This document shows, piece by piece, positions 53,169 through 63,779 of a stretch of DNA of 64,000 nucleotides. This DNA is from Bacteroidales bacterium (GTDB lineage Bacteria; Bacteroidota; Bacteroidia; Bacteroidales; F082). A program made the position numbers and the translations under genes. The stretch covers positions 123,926-187,925 of the forward strand of contig JAFRRS010000011.1 in NCBI GenBank assembly GCA_017427985.1, given 5' to 3'. Position 1 is the stretch's first letter. The number at the start of each line of letters is the position of its first letter. Below the pieces are notes generated by a model. That model searched no databases. It was not told where the DNA came from and worked only from the letters and a program-made list of their open reading frames with translations.

Positions 53169-54593
53169 ATACTTGTAAATGTCTGATTTGAATGGTCCGT
53201 TGATAGGGACACCGATGTAATCGGCTTGTTTTTGTGTCAGTTTCGTCAGTTTTACACCGATTTTTTCGAGATGCAAGCGTGCCACCTCCTCGTCGAGGTA
53301 TTTCGGGAGACAGTAGACGTCAATCGGATATGTTCCGCGTTTCTCCCAAAGGTCCATCTGAGCCAGTGTCTGGTTGGTGAATGAGTTACTCATCACGAAG
53401 CTGGCGTGACCAGTGGCGCAACCAAGGTTAACCAAGCGGCCTTCTGCGAGGATAAATATCGCCTTTCCGTCCGGTTTCACAAACTTGTCGACCTGCGGTT
53501 TTATGTTGATTTTCTTGACACCTTTGTAGTTTTCCAATGCATTGACCTGAATCTCGTTGTCGAAGTGACCGATGTTGCAGACGATAGCCTGGTCTTTCAT
53601 CTGGAGCATGTGCTCGAGAGTGATGACGTCGCAGTTGCCTGTGCATGTGACGAAGATGTTGCCTTCCTTAACTGCCTCTTCCATCGTGGTGACTTCATAG
53701 CCTTCCATCGCAGCCTGCAAAGCGCAGATAGGGTCGATTTCGGTAACGAGAACGCGAGCGCCATACGAACGCATCGACTGGGCGCAGCCTTTACCCACAT
53801 CGCCGTAGCCGAGAACCACGATGACTTTTCCAGCGAGCATCACGTCGGTAGCGCGTTTGATGCCGTCAGCCAATGACTCACGGCAGCCGTACATGTTGTC
53901 GAACTTGCTCTTTGTGACGCTGTCGTTCACATTGATGGCAGGGACCAGAAGTTTTCCGGCTTCTTTCATCTGGTAGAGACGGTGAACGCCTGTCGTTGTC
54001 TCTTCAGACACACCTTTCCAGTTGGCGACGACCTTGTGCCAATGCTTCGTATCCATCTTGTACGTTTCTTTGATGACGCCCATCAAGGCTTTTTCTTCGG
54101 CGTTTGTCGGTTCCACTTCAAGGAGTTTCGGGTCGTTTTCGCACTCGTAGCCTTTGTGAATCAGCAATGTAGCGTCGCCACCGTCGTCGACGATGAGGTC
54201 TGGACCGTTGCCGTCAGGGAATGTGAGGGCGCGCATGGTGCACCACCAGTAGTCGTCGAGGGTCTCGCCTTTCCAAGCGAACACAGGAGTTCCGCCTGCC
54301 ACGATACCTGCTGCGGCGTGGTCTTGTGTCGAGAAGATGTTGCAGCTTGCCCAGCGCACTTCTGCGCCGAGAGCTTTCAATGTCTCGATGAGACAAGCTG
54401 TCTGAACCGTCATGTGTAGCGAGCCACTGATGCGTGCGCCTTTGAGAGGCTTGCTCTCGCCGTATTTCTTACGAAGCGCCATCAAGCCAGGCATTTCGTG
54501 TTCTGAAATTTCAATGTCTTTTCTTCCCCACTCCGCCAGACTCGTGTCAGCGATGAGGTAAGGAAGGTCCATTCTTTTGAGTTCTTCTTTCAT
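53166..54593 (-). CDS. ahcY: Adenosylhomocysteinase
   Basis: AhcY splits S-adenosylhomocysteine to adenosine and homocysteine and keeps methylation running. The 475-residue protein has the substrate pocket ([16 protein letters not shown] at about 57-72), STQDHAAA, the NAD-binding [13 protein letters not shown] at about 259-271, and the C-terminal extension ending FKSDIYKY, whose Lys and Tyr contact the neighbouring subunit's NAD. It follows the fucosidase by 10 bases in the leuS operon. Confidence 0.97.
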   Translation of the reverse strand: MKEELKRMDLPYLIADTSLAEWGRKDIEISEHEMPGLMALRKKYGESKPLKGARISGSLHMTVQTACLIETLKALGAEVRWASCNIFSTQDHAAAGIVAGGTPVFAWKGETLDDYWWCTMRALTFPDGNGPDLIVDDGGDATLLIHKGYECENDPKLLEVEPTNAEEKALMGVIKETYKMDTKHWHKVVANWKGVSEETTTGVHRLYQMKEAGKLLVPAINVNDSVTKSKFDNMYGCRESLADGIKRATDVMLAGKVIVVLGYGDVGKGCAQSMRSYGARVLVTEIDPICALQAAMEGYEVTTMEEAVKEGNIFVTCTGNCDVITLEHMLQMKDQAIVCNIGHFDNEIQVNALENYKGVKKINIKPQVDKFVKPDGKAIFILAEGRLVNLGCATGHASFVMSNSFTNQTLAQMDLWEKRGTYPIDVYCLPKYLDEEVARLHLEKIGVKLTKLTQKQADYIGVPINGPFKSDIYKY

Positions 54594-54603
54594 ATTTCCA
54601 ATT

Positions 54604-55983
54604 TTATTCTAATTCAAAAACGACAGCGTGTTCGAGGTTTACATCGCCATTAATATTAATAAGGTGTCCGTCGGCGGTCTTAGTAAGCTTGGCTTTTGCC
54701 TTGCTGCCGAGGATTTTTACCTTGTTTTTATCTAATTTTGCATTGATTTTGATTAAGTTAGGCAACTTCTCGCCTTCGTCAAGCATGTAAATTGCATAAA
54801 CTTTTCCGTTTTTCTGTGTGAAGCGCACTTTTCCATCGCAATATGGATAAAACGGACGTGTTCCGTAAATTGCTTCTCCGTTGACTTTCATCCATTTGCC
54901 GATTTCATGCATACGTTCGACCGCTGTTGGAGGCAGCTCGCCTTCTGGTGAAGGGCCAACGTTAAGCAGGTAGTTGCCACCTTTTGCCACGATGTCAACC
55001 AATAGATGGATTATCTTATTGGTACTCTTGTAGTTATCGGTTTCGACATACGACCACGAATCGCCCATCGACATGCAGGTCTCCCAAGGGAACGGAAGCA
55101 ATGAGTCTGGCACCTGCTGTTCAGGAGTCTGATAGTTCTCGTATTTCCCGTGCACGGTACGGTCGACGATGATGAGGTCGGGGTTGTTTTCGCGGGCCAT
55201 CGCTGCTATTTTCGGCATGTCAATATCTTGGATATAGCCTTTGCAGCCGAGCCATTCGCGATATTCGTCGTTGAGACTGTATTCCGGACGCACCCAGCCG
55301 CCGTCGAGCCAAAGAATGTCGATGTCGCCGTAGTTGTGTGTCAGTTCATGAATCTGATTATAGGTAAAATCACAGAATCTTTGCCAACGCTCAGGATATT
55401 TCTGCGGGTCGTAGTTGACATTGCGGTCAGGAGTCGCCCATTGTTCAGCCCAGTAGTCAGGATGATGCCAGTCGGCTTTAGAGAAATACAATCCTGTCCA
55501 AAAGCCTTGATTTCTAAAGGCTTCCACGATAGCACCAGTGATGTCGGCTTTTTCATTTTTCGAGAAAGGGCATGAAGAATCGACGGTTGAATATGTCGTT
55601 TCCTTGGTATTGTACATGCAGAAGCCGTCGTGATGCTTTGTGGTGAAGACCACGTATTTCATTCCTGCTTCTTTGGCGAGTTTAGCCCACTCGTCGGGAT
55701 TGAACTTTGTAGGATTGAACGTGGTATTAAGTGCCTGATAATCATTTTTATACTGGATATAATTAGCACCTTTGCGGTCAATCCAGTCCTCGTTGCATAT
55801 AGACCATGACTCGACCACGCCCCACTGGGAATACATGCCCCAGTGCATCATGAAACCGAACTTCAGATCCTGCCATTGCGTGATACGGTTTGTGATGACA
55901 GGGTCGGTCTCAGGTTGTGTAAGGTCCTGAGCGTAGGTTGAAACACCTATTATTAATAATATTGCGATTAACAATTTTCTCAT
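54604..55983 (-). CDS. GH29 alpha-L-fucosidase
   Basis: GH29 enzymes are retaining alpha-L-fucosidases. The 459-residue protein has a signal peptide ([19 protein letters not shown]) and the [14 protein letters not shown] motif at about 43-56. KHHDGF at about 117 and the nucleophile segment DILWLDGGW at about 224-232 (Asp in WLDGG) are present. The C-terminal beta-domain is short and there is no extra carbohydrate-binding module. ATG 55983 overlaps the leuS stop codon (ATGA), so translation is coupled; an upstream in-frame start would lie inside leuS. It is a periplasmic or surface enzyme in an otherwise housekeeping operon. Confidence 0.93.
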   Translation of the reverse strand: MRKLLIAILLIIGVSTYAQDLTQPETDPVITNRITQWQDLKFGFMMHWGMYSQWGVVESWSICNEDWIDRKGANYIQYKNDYQALNTTFNPTKFNPDEWAKLAKEAGMKYVVFTTKHHDGFCMYNTKETTYSTVDSSCPFSKNEKADITGAIVEAFRNQGFWTGLYFSKADWHHPDYWAEQWATPDRNVNYDPQKYPERWQRFCDFTYNQIHELTHNYGDIDILWLDGGWVRPEYSLNDEYREWLGCKGYIQDIDMPKIAAMARENNPDLIIVDRTVHGKYENYQTPEQQVPDSLLPFPWETCMSMGDSWSYVETDNYKSTNKIIHLLVDIVAKGGNYLLNVGPSPEGELPPTAVERMHEIGKWMKVNGEAIYGTRPFYPYCDGKVRFTQKNGKVYAIYMLDEGEKLPNLIKINAKLDKNKVKILGSKAKAKLTKTADGHLININGDVNLEHAVVFELE

Positions 55984-58900
55984 CCGACAACGATGTTGAT
56001 GATTTTTTTCGGGATGAAGATGACCTTGCGGATGGTGACACCCTCGAGCCATTTCTTTGCTTCCGGCGCGTTGACGACCGCATTTTGCACTCCGTCCTGT
56101 TTTATGTCGAGAGGCAGCTCAAGGTCAAAACGTTTCTTTCCATTGAACGAGACCGGATATAGGAACGTGTTCTCGACCACGTTTTTCTCATCAAACTCAG
56201 GGAACTTCTGGTTGACGACGCTGTCGTTGTGACCCAACTGATGCCACAGCTCTTCGGCGATATGAGGTGCGTAAGGCGAAATCATGATTGCCATTGGCTC
56301 CAAAATCTCGCGTTTGTTGCACTTCATGTCGGTCAGCTCGTTGACGCAAATCATGAAAGCTGAGACAACTGTGTTGAAAGAGATGCGCTCAATGTCTTCC
56401 TCCTCTTTCTTAATGAGCTTGTGCAAAACCTTCAGCTCTTCTTTTGTAGCAGGCTCGTCACTAATCTCCGAATACAGTTTCCAGAACTTCTTCAGGAAGC
56501 GGAAAGTGCCTTCAATTCCTTGGGTATCCCATGGCTTCGACTGCTCGAGAGGACCGAGGAACATCTCATAGAGACGCAGTGTATCGGCACCGTATTTTGC
56601 AACCAAATCGTCAGGATTCTGGACATTGAACTTCGATTTCGACATCTTTTCAATCATCCAGTCACAGACGAAAATGTCGTTGCCGTCTTTGTCTTTTTCA
56701 AAGATAAACTGAGCGTCTTTGAGGTCATCGCGCCAAGCTTTAAACGCTTCAGTATCAAGGATATCGTTGTGAACGATGTTGATATCCACCAGAATCGGGT
56801 TGCTGAACAGCTCGCGGTCCTTGCAGTTCTTGGAAATGAACATCGGACCTCTGCTATACGCCACACCATCAATAAATGCAGGCATATCCTTACCAGCGAT
56901 GAAGTCTTTGATACGCTGTTCGACATAGTCGGTTCCCTGCTCGAAGTCGTTAACGACATCAACGATTGGAATCATGAGTAGCTTGTAGCCTTTCTCATCG
57001 GCGAACTGACGCCACGGCTCGGCAACTTTCTCCAAACTATCCATCCTGTTGATTTCGATAAGCAGACCTTTTTCAGGGCAGAAGAAGTCGAAACGACGGT
57101 GACCGTCTTTGTGGTCGCGGACGAACTCAACGCCCATTTGTTTGTCTTTCAACAACTTCCAAACGATATCCTCGCACATCTTCTCCATATTGACGCGATA
57201 TGCGATGCTTGAACGTCCCTGAATCATTCCCTGGTTCACCATCTTCTGGAACGGCTCTTCTTTGCAGGCTATTCCGAGGTCGAACAGGAACTTGTTCCAG
57301 AAACGGCTGTAAATCAGGTGACCTGTAGCGTGTTCCGCGCCGCCAATGTAAAGGTCGACGTTCTGCCAGTAATCATTGGCTTCTTTGGAGAAATACTCGT
57401 TCTCGTTATGCGGGTCCATGTAGCGGAGATAGTAACCGCTTGAGCCTGCGAAACCTGGCATTGTGTTAGTCTCGATAGGATAACCATCCTCTGTTACCCA
57501 ATTCTTTGCGCGTGCCAGCGGCGGCTCACCAGTCTCGGTCGGCTTGTACGCGTCGATGGAAGGCAGTTCGAGAGGTAACTTATTGACATCCATTGCGTAA
57601 GGCATGCCGTCCTTGTAATAAATCGGGAACGGCTCGCCCCAGTAGCGCTGACGGCTGAAGATGGCGTCACGAAGACGATAATTTGTCTTGCCCTTGCCGA
57701 TGCCACGTTTTTCAAGCTCCTCAATCATTTTTAAGATAGCCTGTTTCACTGTGAGGCCGTTGAGGAACTCCGAATTCACGAGCACGCCCTCTTTCGCGTC
57801 GAACGACTCGCTCCACGTGGCAGGGTCGGATGGCTCCTCGCCAGGTTTTGCAACCACCTGAATGATTGGGAGGTTGAAATGACGCGCGAAGGCAAAGTCG
57901 CGGCTATCGTGAGCCGGCACTGCCATGATGGCACCGGTGCCGTAGCCCATGAGGACATAGTCTGAAATCCAAATCGGGATGCGGGTGCCGTTGAACGGGT
58001 TGACGGCGTAAGAGCCTGTGAACACGCCGCTCACCTTCTTCACTTCCGACATACGCTCACGTTCTGAGCGGTTTTTCGCCCAGGTGACGTATTCCTTAAC
58101 GGCGGCGCGCTGTTCGTCGGTGGTGAGCTGGTCTATCATCTCATGTTCAGGAGCAAGCACCATGAAAGTGACACCGAATAATGTGTCGGCACGTGTTGTA
58201 AAGACCTCAAAATAAATATCTTTATCAGCGACTGTGAAGAAAACGGATGCACCCATCGACTTGCCTATCCAGTTGCGCTGCACGTCTTTTATTGACTCGG
58301 TCCAGTCGAGGGTCTCGAGACCTTGGAGGAGGCGTTCAGCGTATGCGGTGATACGCAGCAGCCACTGTTTCATCGACTTACGGATGACGGGATAGCCACC
58401 GCGCACGGAAAGACCGTCTTGAACCTCGTCGTTGGCGAGCACTGTGCCAAGTTCAGGACACCAGTTGACCATAGTGTCGGCGAGATATGCCAAACGGTAG
58501 TTCATCAGCGTTTCCTGCTGTTCCTTCTCACTCATCGCGTTCCATTCGGCTGCAGTGAAGCTCAATGGCTTAGTGCAAGCCACGTCAAGGTCTTCTGTGC
58601 CTTGTTTGCTAAAGACATCGACGAGTTCGGCTATAGGACGCGCCTGTTTCGCCTGGTTGCAATAGTACGAATTGAAAAGCTGGATGAACGTCCATTGCGT
58701 CCATTTGTAATAATGAGGGTCGCTGGTGCGCACCTCACGGTTCCAGTCGTAGCAGAAACCGATTTTATCCATCTGCTCGCGGTAGCGGTTGATGTTTTTC
58801 TCCGTCGTGATTGCCGGATGCGTGCCTGTCTGGATGGCATACTGTTCAGCCGGAAGTCCGTAGGCATCGTAACCCATCGGGTGAAGCACGTTGAAGCCTT

Positions 58901-59102
58901 TCAAACGCTTGTAGCGGGCGTAGATATCCGATGCGATATATCCAAGAGGATGACCGACATGAAGCCCCGCGCCTGAAGGATAAGGAAACATATCCAAAAC
59001 ATAAAACTTCGGCTTATTGTGGTCTATCTCAACCTGATACACCTTGTTTTCACGCCAGTATTCCTGCCATTTTTTCTCGATTTCTTCAAAATTATATTCC
59101 AT
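55980..59102 (-). CDS. leuS: Leucyl-tRNA synthetase with an inserted nuclease-like domain
   Basis: The protein of 1040 residues begins [16 protein letters not shown] at ATG 59102 and charges tRNA-Leu. HIGH-type LHVGHPLG is at about 47-54, the CP1 editing domain follows (about 210-400, with [21 protein letters not shown]) and KMSKS is at about 819-823. The usual family size in the phylum is about 920-950. The excess is an insertion of about 110 residues (about 637-745) just before KMSKS, at the Leu-specific domain position. It contains [15 protein letters not shown], a D...E-x-N pattern like PD-(D/E)XK/DUF559 nucleases. The family call is firm; the insertion's activity is not. A weak -7 box (TAATTTTA, minus strand, 59138-59145) precedes it. 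Confidence 0.95.
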   Translation of the reverse strand: MEYNFEEIEKKWQEYWRENKVYQVEIDHNKPKFYVLDMFPYPSGAGLHVGHPLGYIASDIYARYKRLKGFNVLHPMGYDAYGLPAEQYAIQTGTHPAITTEKNINRYREQMDKIGFCYDWNREVRTSDPHYYKWTQWTFIQLFNSYYCNQAKQARPIAELVDVFSKQGTEDLDVACTKPLSFTAAEWNAMSEKEQQETLMNYRLAYLADTMVNWCPELGTVLANDEVQDGLSVRGGYPVIRKSMKQWLLRITAYAERLLQGLETLDWTESIKDVQRNWIGKSMGASVFFTVADKDIYFEVFTTRADTLFGVTFMVLAPEHEMIDQLTTDEQRAAVKEYVTWAKNRSERERMSEVKKVSGVFTGSYAVNPFNGTRIPIWISDYVLMGYGTGAIMAVPAHDSRDFAFARHFNLPIIQVVAKPGEEPSDPATWSESFDAKEGVLVNSEFLNGLTVKQAILKMIEELEKRGIGKGKTNYRLRDAIFSRQRYWGEPFPIYYKDGMPYAMDVNKLPLELPSIDAYKPTETGEPPLARAKNWVTEDGYPIETNTMPGFAGSSGYYLRYMDPHNENEYFSKEANDYWQNVDLYIGGAEHATGHLIYSRFWNKFLFDLGIACKEEPFQKMVNQGMIQGRSSIAYRVNMEKMCEDIVWKLLKDKQMGVEFVRDHKDGHRRFDFFCPEKGLLIEINRMDSLEKVAEPWRQFADEKGYKLLMIPIVDVVNDFEQGTDYVEQRIKDFIAGKDMPAFIDGVAYSRGPMFISKNCKDRELFSNPILVDINIVHNDILDTEAFKAWRDDLKDAQFIFEKDKDGNDIFVCDWMIEKMSKSKFNVQNPDDLVAKYGADTLRLYEMFLGPLEQSKPWDTQGIEGTFRFLKKFWKLYSEISDEPATKEELKVLHKLIKKEEEDIERISFNTVVSAFMICVNELTDMKCNKREILEPMAIMISPYAPHIAEELWHQLGHNDSVVNQKFPEFDEKNVVENTFLYPVSFNGKKRFDLELPLDIKQDGVQNAVVNAPEAKKWLEGVTIRKVIFIPKKIINIVVG

Positions 59103-59186
59103 AATAAATCTAAAATTTTCCCGTTTAAAAAAACGCGTAAAATTACAACATTTTTCGCTACACACCTTTATTAATTAAAAATTTTG

Positions 59187-59194
59187 TATTTTTG
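59187..59194 (+). promoter_or_regulatory. -7 box for the histidine kinase, implying a leaderless mRNA
   Basis: TATTTTTG ends 6 bases before ATG 59200, so the predicted transcript start falls at or within a base of the start codon. Confidence 0.5.
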
Positions 59195-59199
59195 TGGTG

Positions 59200-60705
59200 A
59201 TGAAAACGAACATTTACATACAAAAAAAGAGATGGAAAATCGCTTTGGCGATATTAGCCATCGTAATCATCAGTATTTCAATATATTACACAAACTTTTT
59301 GGTAAAACGCTTCGCCGAGCAGGAATCAAAACAGATTGAGATGTGGGCTGAGGCGGTGCAGAGCCATGCCGAGCTGATGAATTACACGAAAAAATTCTTC
59401 AACGAAGTAAGTGAGCAGGAGCAGAAACGCGTGCAATTGCTGGCAAAAGCGTACGAAAGATTTCTTGAAGCCGGACCCAACGAGAACACCTCCATCTACC
59501 TTGACATCATCCAGAGCAACATCAGCATTCCTGTTGTGATTATTGACAACAACAGAAAAATCGACCTGTCAATCAACATGCCGGAGCATCTGAAAGACAA
59601 AAAAAACTTCGACGAAGAGATGCAGAAGGAGTTCAACGTTTACCAGCCGATAAAAATCGACCTTTTCGGGAAAACCGAGTGGCTGATTTACAACGAGTCG
59701 TTGATTTACACAGAGTTAAAGGGCGTTCTTGACGATTTGTTCAAGCTTTTCATCAACGACGTTACCGACAACGCTGTCGGAGCGCCTGTCATCATCGTCG
59801 ACAGCACCGACAACAGGATTCTGGCTTACGGAAATCTTGACTCGACAAAGATGCAGGACAAGCAATTTGTTGACAATCAAATACATATAATGCAAGAAGA
59901 GAATTTCCCGATAAAGGTGAACTACATCGACAACAACAAAGTTTACATTTATTACAGAAGTTCGGATTTGCTTTTGCAGATGAGATTCTACCCTATCGTC
60001 CAGATATTGATTTTTGCTTTGTTTGCACTATTGGCGTATCTTTTGTTCAGTTACATGCGGCGTTCGGAGCAGAACCAGGTGTGGGCTGGCATGGCGAAGG
60101 AGACAGCGCATCAGATAGGGACGCCGCTCAGCTCGCTGATGGGATGGGTGGAGTTGCTTAAAATGGAAGAAAAACCGTTCATTGGGACATCGGAGATGGA
60201 ATACGACATCGACAGACTTAACACCATCACGGAGCGTTTCTCAAAGATTGGCTCAATCCCGACTTTGGAGCCGACAGATGTGGTTGCGGCGGTCGACAAG
60301 ACCATGAAATACCTGCAGCACAGATTCTCATCGAAATTTGAATTTGACATACAACTCCCTGTAAGAGAGATAGTTATACCATTGAATGCGGCGTTGTTCA
60401 GCTGGGTTTTGGAGAACCTTACGAAAAACGCCATCGACGCCATGACGGACAAGGGCAAGCTGACGGTGGAGCTGACGGAAGACGCGACCAATGTCTTCAT
60501 CGACATCACCGACACCGGCAAAGGACTTCCGCGCTCGATGTACACACAAATTTTCAAGCCTGGCTACACCTCGAAGAAACGCGGCTGGGGCTTAGGACTT
60601 TCGTTGGCAAAACGCATCGTCGAGAACTACCACAAAGGCAAGATTTTCGTGAAGAACAGCGTCATCGGGCAAGGCACCACACTCAGAATCGTGCTGAAAA
60701 AATAA
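59200..60705 (+). CDS. Membrane sensor histidine kinase
   Basis: The 501-residue protein has an N-terminal membrane helix (WKIALAILAIVIISISIYY), a periplasmic sensor region of about 230 residues, a second helix (YPIVQILIFALFALLAYLLF) and a cytoplasmic kinase. The H-box is AKETAHQIGTPLSSLMGW (phospho-accepting His), the N-box ENLTKNAIDAM, the G1 box DTGKGLP and the G2 box GWGLGLSLAKRIVE. No response regulator lies beside it, so its partner is unknown. It is followed by GGGP synthase on the same strand with a gap of 61 bases. Confidence 0.93.
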   Translation: MKTNIYIQKKRWKIALAILAIVIISISIYYTNFLVKRFAEQESKQIEMWAEAVQSHAELMNYTKKFFNEVSEQEQKRVQLLAKAYERFLEAGPNENTSIYLDIIQSNISIPVVIIDNNRKIDLSINMPEHLKDKKNFDEEMQKEFNVYQPIKIDLFGKTEWLIYNESLIYTELKGVLDDLFKLFINDVTDNAVGAPVIIVDSTDNRILAYGNLDSTKMQDKQFVDNQIHIMQEENFPIKVNYIDNNKVYIYYRSSDLLLQMRFYPIVQILIFALFALLAYLLFSYMRRSEQNQVWAGMAKETAHQIGTPLSSLMGWVELLKMEEKPFIGTSEMEYDIDRLNTITERFSKIGSIPTLEPTDVVAAVDKTMKYLQHRFSSKFEFDIQLPVREIVIPLNAALFSWVLENLTKNAIDAMTDKGKLTVELTEDATNVFIDITDTGKGLPRSMYTQIFKPGYTSKKRGWGLGLSLAKRIVENYHKGKIFVKNSVIGQGTTLRIVLKK

Positions 60706-60766
60706 TTCGTGAATCAGGGCTTTAATAAAATAAAATGTTGTAATTTCGTGGTTCAAAATAATCATC

Positions 60767-61495
60767 ATGGCATTATACGACAAGTTTCAAGATAAAACAC
60801 GCAAAAAGTTAGCGGTGCTGATAGATCCCGACAAGCCGACCGACGTGCAAATCAAGTCGATTGTCGACAGCGCGAACGCTGCCGAGGTGGATTTCTTTTT
60901 TGTTGGAGGCAGCCTATTGACCACCGACAGTCTGGAACACTGCATCAAGGTGATAAAGGCGAACTCGGACATTCCCGTTTTGATATTTCCAGGCAACTCG
61001 TTGCAAATCAGCAAGTATTGCGACGGGTTTCTGCTTCTCTCCTTGATTTCTGGGAGGAATCCGGAGATGCTCATCGGGCGGCATGTCATCGCGGCGCCGT
61101 ACCTGAAATTATACGGCAATGAAATCATCCCGACAGGTTACATGCTCATCGACAGCGGCAAGGCGACGTCGGTTTCATACATGAGCGACACGACGCCGAT
61201 ACCACACGACAAGGACGACATCGCGATGTGCACCGCGCTCGCCGGCGAGATGCTCGGGCTGAAGCTGATATACCTTGAAGCAGGTTCAGGCGCGGAAATA
61301 CAAGTCTCGACAAGCATGATTTCGAAGGTAAGACAGATGATTTCCATTCCGCTCATCGTGGGAGGAGGCATAAAAACGCCGGAGATGGCAGCTGACGCTG
61401 TCAAAGCCGGGGCCGACATCATCGTCATCGGGACGGCGTTTGAGAAGGAGCCCGAGATGCTGATGAGGTTTGCGGAGGCAATACATGACGCATAA
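60767..61495 (+). CDS. Geranylgeranylglyceryl/heptaprenylglyceryl phosphate synthase family protein
   Basis: Members join a polyprenyl diphosphate to sn-glycerol-1-phosphate, the first step of archaeal-type ether lipids; bacterial PcrB-type members make heptaprenylglyceryl phosphate. The 242-residue TIM barrel has KLAVLIDPDKPTD (catalytic DPDK at about 20-23), FVGGSLLTTDS, LIFPGNSLQISK, LEAGSGAE and the phosphate-binding VGGGIKTPEMA and VIGTAFEKEP. Bacteroidota carry this group I enzyme, but its native prenyl chain length cannot be read from sequence. It shares a strand with the histidine kinase. Confidence 0.92.
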   Translation: MALYDKFQDKTRKKLAVLIDPDKPTDVQIKSIVDSANAAEVDFFFVGGSLLTTDSLEHCIKVIKANSDIPVLIFPGNSLQISKYCDGFLLLSLISGRNPEMLIGRHVIAAPYLKLYGNEIIPTGYMLIDSGKATSVSYMSDTTPIPHDKDDIAMCTALAGEMLGLKLIYLEAGSGAEIQVSTSMISKVRQMISIPLIVGGGIKTPEMAADAVKAGADIIVIGTAFEKEPEMLMRFAEAIHDA

Positions 61496-61558
61496 AGGCA
61501 AGGCATGCCTTGCCTCAACGGGATGAAATGATCCTGTAGATTGCAACGCATGCGTTGC
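61496..61558. repeat. Palindrome family 2, two palindromes after GGGP synthase
   Basis: The first is a perfect 20-base palindrome with centre GGCATGCC (61496-61515), then CAACGGGATG and AATGAT (61516-61532). The second, GCAACGCATGCGTTGC (61543-61558), lacks the tail. The first starts at the stop codon of the synthase gene. Confidence 0.75.
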
Positions 61559-61591
61559 GATTAATACGAAACAAATATAATTATCAAAAAT

Positions 61592-63733
61592 ATGAAAAAA
61601 TCAATTATCACAATCATTGCATTGATGTTGGTTTTCACATCATTTGCACAGGAAAAGAAAATGTTGACACCTGAAGACGCTTCGTACAACAACCGCAGCG
61701 TTTATCCGGTAGGAAAGAGTTACAAATGGTTGGGCAGCACCGACAAATATGTCTTCACGGAAGGCGACGAGCTGAGATACCAGTCGCCGGGCGAGAAATC
61801 GTCGCATTCGCTTCTCACATTAGACCAAGCCAACGGTATCGCAAAAGACAACGGAATCGGTGATTTCAAGAGACTGCCAAACATCACGTGGATGGATGTT
61901 GACAACGGTTATTTCTACAAGATGAGTGACGACAGCAACATCGTCCTTTATAAATTGAATGTCAGCGGGAAAGCCGTCAAGAAAGTCACGGCGTTTCCGG
62001 CAAACGCAGAGAACATCAGCCTTAACGAGGCTTCGATGAGGGTCGCCTACACCATCGGCAACGACCTTTACATCGCCGACGGCGACAGGACATTAAGACT
62101 GACCGAGAATCCCGAGCATGTCATAGCAGGACAGTCGGTACACCGCAACGAGTTCGCCATCGACGGCGGCATCTTCTGGTCGCCTGACGGCAACAAACTC
62201 GCCTATTATCTGATGGATGAGAGCATGGTGACAGACTATCCGCTCGTCGACATCACGACACGCATCGCCACCGAGAAACCGATAAAATATCCTATGGCAG
62301 GAATGACCTCGCACATAGTGAAACTTCACGTTTACGACATCGCGGCAGGCAGCGACGTGGTGATGAAGACAGGCGAGCCTGAAGAGCATTACCTCACCGC
62401 CATCACATGGAACAACGACAACGAGAAGATTTACATCGGCATACTGAACCGCGGTCAGGACACGCTCAACTTCAACGAATACAACGCCTTGAACGGCGAC
62501 TTCAACAAGACCATCTTCCATGACGAGGACGCGCAATATGTCGAGCCACAGGGACCTGCACATTTCCTGCCAGGCAGCACCACCGAGTTTGTATGGCTTG
62601 CACAACGCGACGGCTATTATCATCTTTGGCTGCATAACACCAAGACTTTGAAGGCAAGACAGATTGAAAAAGGCAATTACGTCGTGACATCATTCGACGG
62701 CTTCGACGGTAACGGCAACGCATATTACACCTCGACCGAGGTGAGCCCGCTGCAGCGTCATTTCTATAAGGTGAACCTGAAAAACGGCAAGAAGACCCGT
62801 ATCACCAGGAAACACGGCACACACAGCGTGATTCCGAGCAAGACCGGCCATTACTTCCTCGACTTCTATTCAAGCACCGACGTGCCGAGAGCCGTTGACA
62901 TACAAGACGAAAAAGGCAGATTCTTCGCACCGCTTTATTTAGCTGAAAACCCTTTGAAAGACTATAATCTCGGTGTGACGGAACTCGACACCATCAAGTC
63001 GGAGGACGGACAGGCACTTTACACACGTATCATCAAGCCTTACAACTTCGATGCGAGCAAGAAATATCCAGTGATTGTTTACGTTTACGGAGGTCCGCAC
63101 GCACAGCTTATCACCGATTCATGGCTTGCTGGAGCAGGTATCTACCTCAACTACCTCGCACAGGAGGGATTCATCGTTTTCACCGTCGACAACAGAGGTT
63201 CGGCTGACCGTGGCGAGGCTTTCGAACAGGTCATTCACCGTCAGTGCGGACAGATGGAGATGCACGACCAGATGGCAGGTATCGAATACCTCAAGACCAA
63301 GCCATACGTCGACCCCGAACGCATCGGCAGCGACGGCTGGAGCTACGGCGGATTCATGTCGACATCATTGAAAATCAATTATCCTGAGACGTTCAAGGTG
63401 AGCGTGGCAGGCGGTCCTGTCATCAACTGGAAATACTACGAAATCATGTACGGCGAGCGTTATATGGACACTCCTGACGAGAACCCTGAAGGCTATGAGC
63501 TGACGGCTCTCGACAACAAGACCGACAAGCTCGAAGGCAAACTTCTCATAATACACTGCACCACCGACCCGACTGTGGTATGGCAGCACAGCCTGAGTTT
63601 TGTTGAGAACGCCATCCACAACGGAAAACTCATGGATTACTTTGTGTACCCTGGCCACGACCATAACGTTTACGGTCCTGACAGAGCGCATTTGATTATG
63701 AAGATTACACAGTATTTTAAAGATAATTTGTAA
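61592..63733 (+). CDS. S9 prolyl-oligopeptidase/DPP IV-family peptidase
   Basis: The 713-residue protein has a signal peptide (MKKSIITIIALMLVFTSFA-Q), a beta-propeller (about 45-460) and an alpha/beta-hydrolase domain. The catalytic triad is Ser584 (GWSYGGF), Asp659 (HCTTD) and His700 (DRAH). The propeller segment HRNEFAIDGG replaces the classical EEE-type dipeptide-recognition loop; only one Glu of the pair is kept, so the N-terminal substrate preference may differ from DPP IV. It probably degrades peptides in the periplasm or at the surface. The gene ends 11 bases before a family-1 palindrome. Confidence 0.93.
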   Translation: MKKSIITIIALMLVFTSFAQEKKMLTPEDASYNNRSVYPVGKSYKWLGSTDKYVFTEGDELRYQSPGEKSSHSLLTLDQANGIAKDNGIGDFKRLPNITWMDVDNGYFYKMSDDSNIVLYKLNVSGKAVKKVTAFPANAENISLNEASMRVAYTIGNDLYIADGDRTLRLTENPEHVIAGQSVHRNEFAIDGGIFWSPDGNKLAYYLMDESMVTDYPLVDITTRIATEKPIKYPMAGMTSHIVKLHVYDIAAGSDVVMKTGEPEEHYLTAITWNNDNEKIYIGILNRGQDTLNFNEYNALNGDFNKTIFHDEDAQYVEPQGPAHFLPGSTTEFVWLAQRDGYYHLWLHNTKTLKARQIEKGNYVVTSFDGFDGNGNAYYTSTEVSPLQRHFYKVNLKNGKKTRITRKHGTHSVIPSKTGHYFLDFYSSTDVPRAVDIQDEKGRFFAPLYLAENPLKDYNLGVTELDTIKSEDGQALYTRIIKPYNFDASKKYPVIVYVYGGPHAQLITDSWLAGAGIYLNYLAQEGFIVFTVDNRGSADRGEAFEQVIHRQCGQMEMHDQMAGIEYLKTKPYVDPERIGSDGWSYGGFMSTSLKINYPETFKVSVAGGPVINWKYYEIMYGERYMDTPDENPEGYELTALDNKTDKLEGKLLIIHCTTDPTVVWQHSLSFVENAIHNGKLMDYFVYPGHDHNVYGPDRAHLIMKITQYFKDNL

Positions 63734-63743
63734 AAATGTTGTT

Positions 63744-63771
63744 GTAGGGGCGAATGATGATTCGCCCCTAC
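63744..63771. repeat. 28-bp palindrome, family 1, copy 5
   Basis: GTAGGGGCGAAT and ATTCGCCCCTAC flank a GATG loop. It lies 11 bases after the peptidase stop and 9 bases before the next start, and matches 25962-25989 at 27 of 28 bases. Confidence 0.85.
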
Positions 63772-63779
63772 CATACAAT

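Noticed and set aside
56796..57194. Insertion in leuS as an intein
   Set aside because: No N-terminal Cys/Ser splice block or C-terminal HN motif is visible, and flanking residues do not look like splice junctions.
59200..60705. Hybrid kinase or adjacent response regulator
   Set aside because: No receiver domain is present and neighbouring genes are not regulators.
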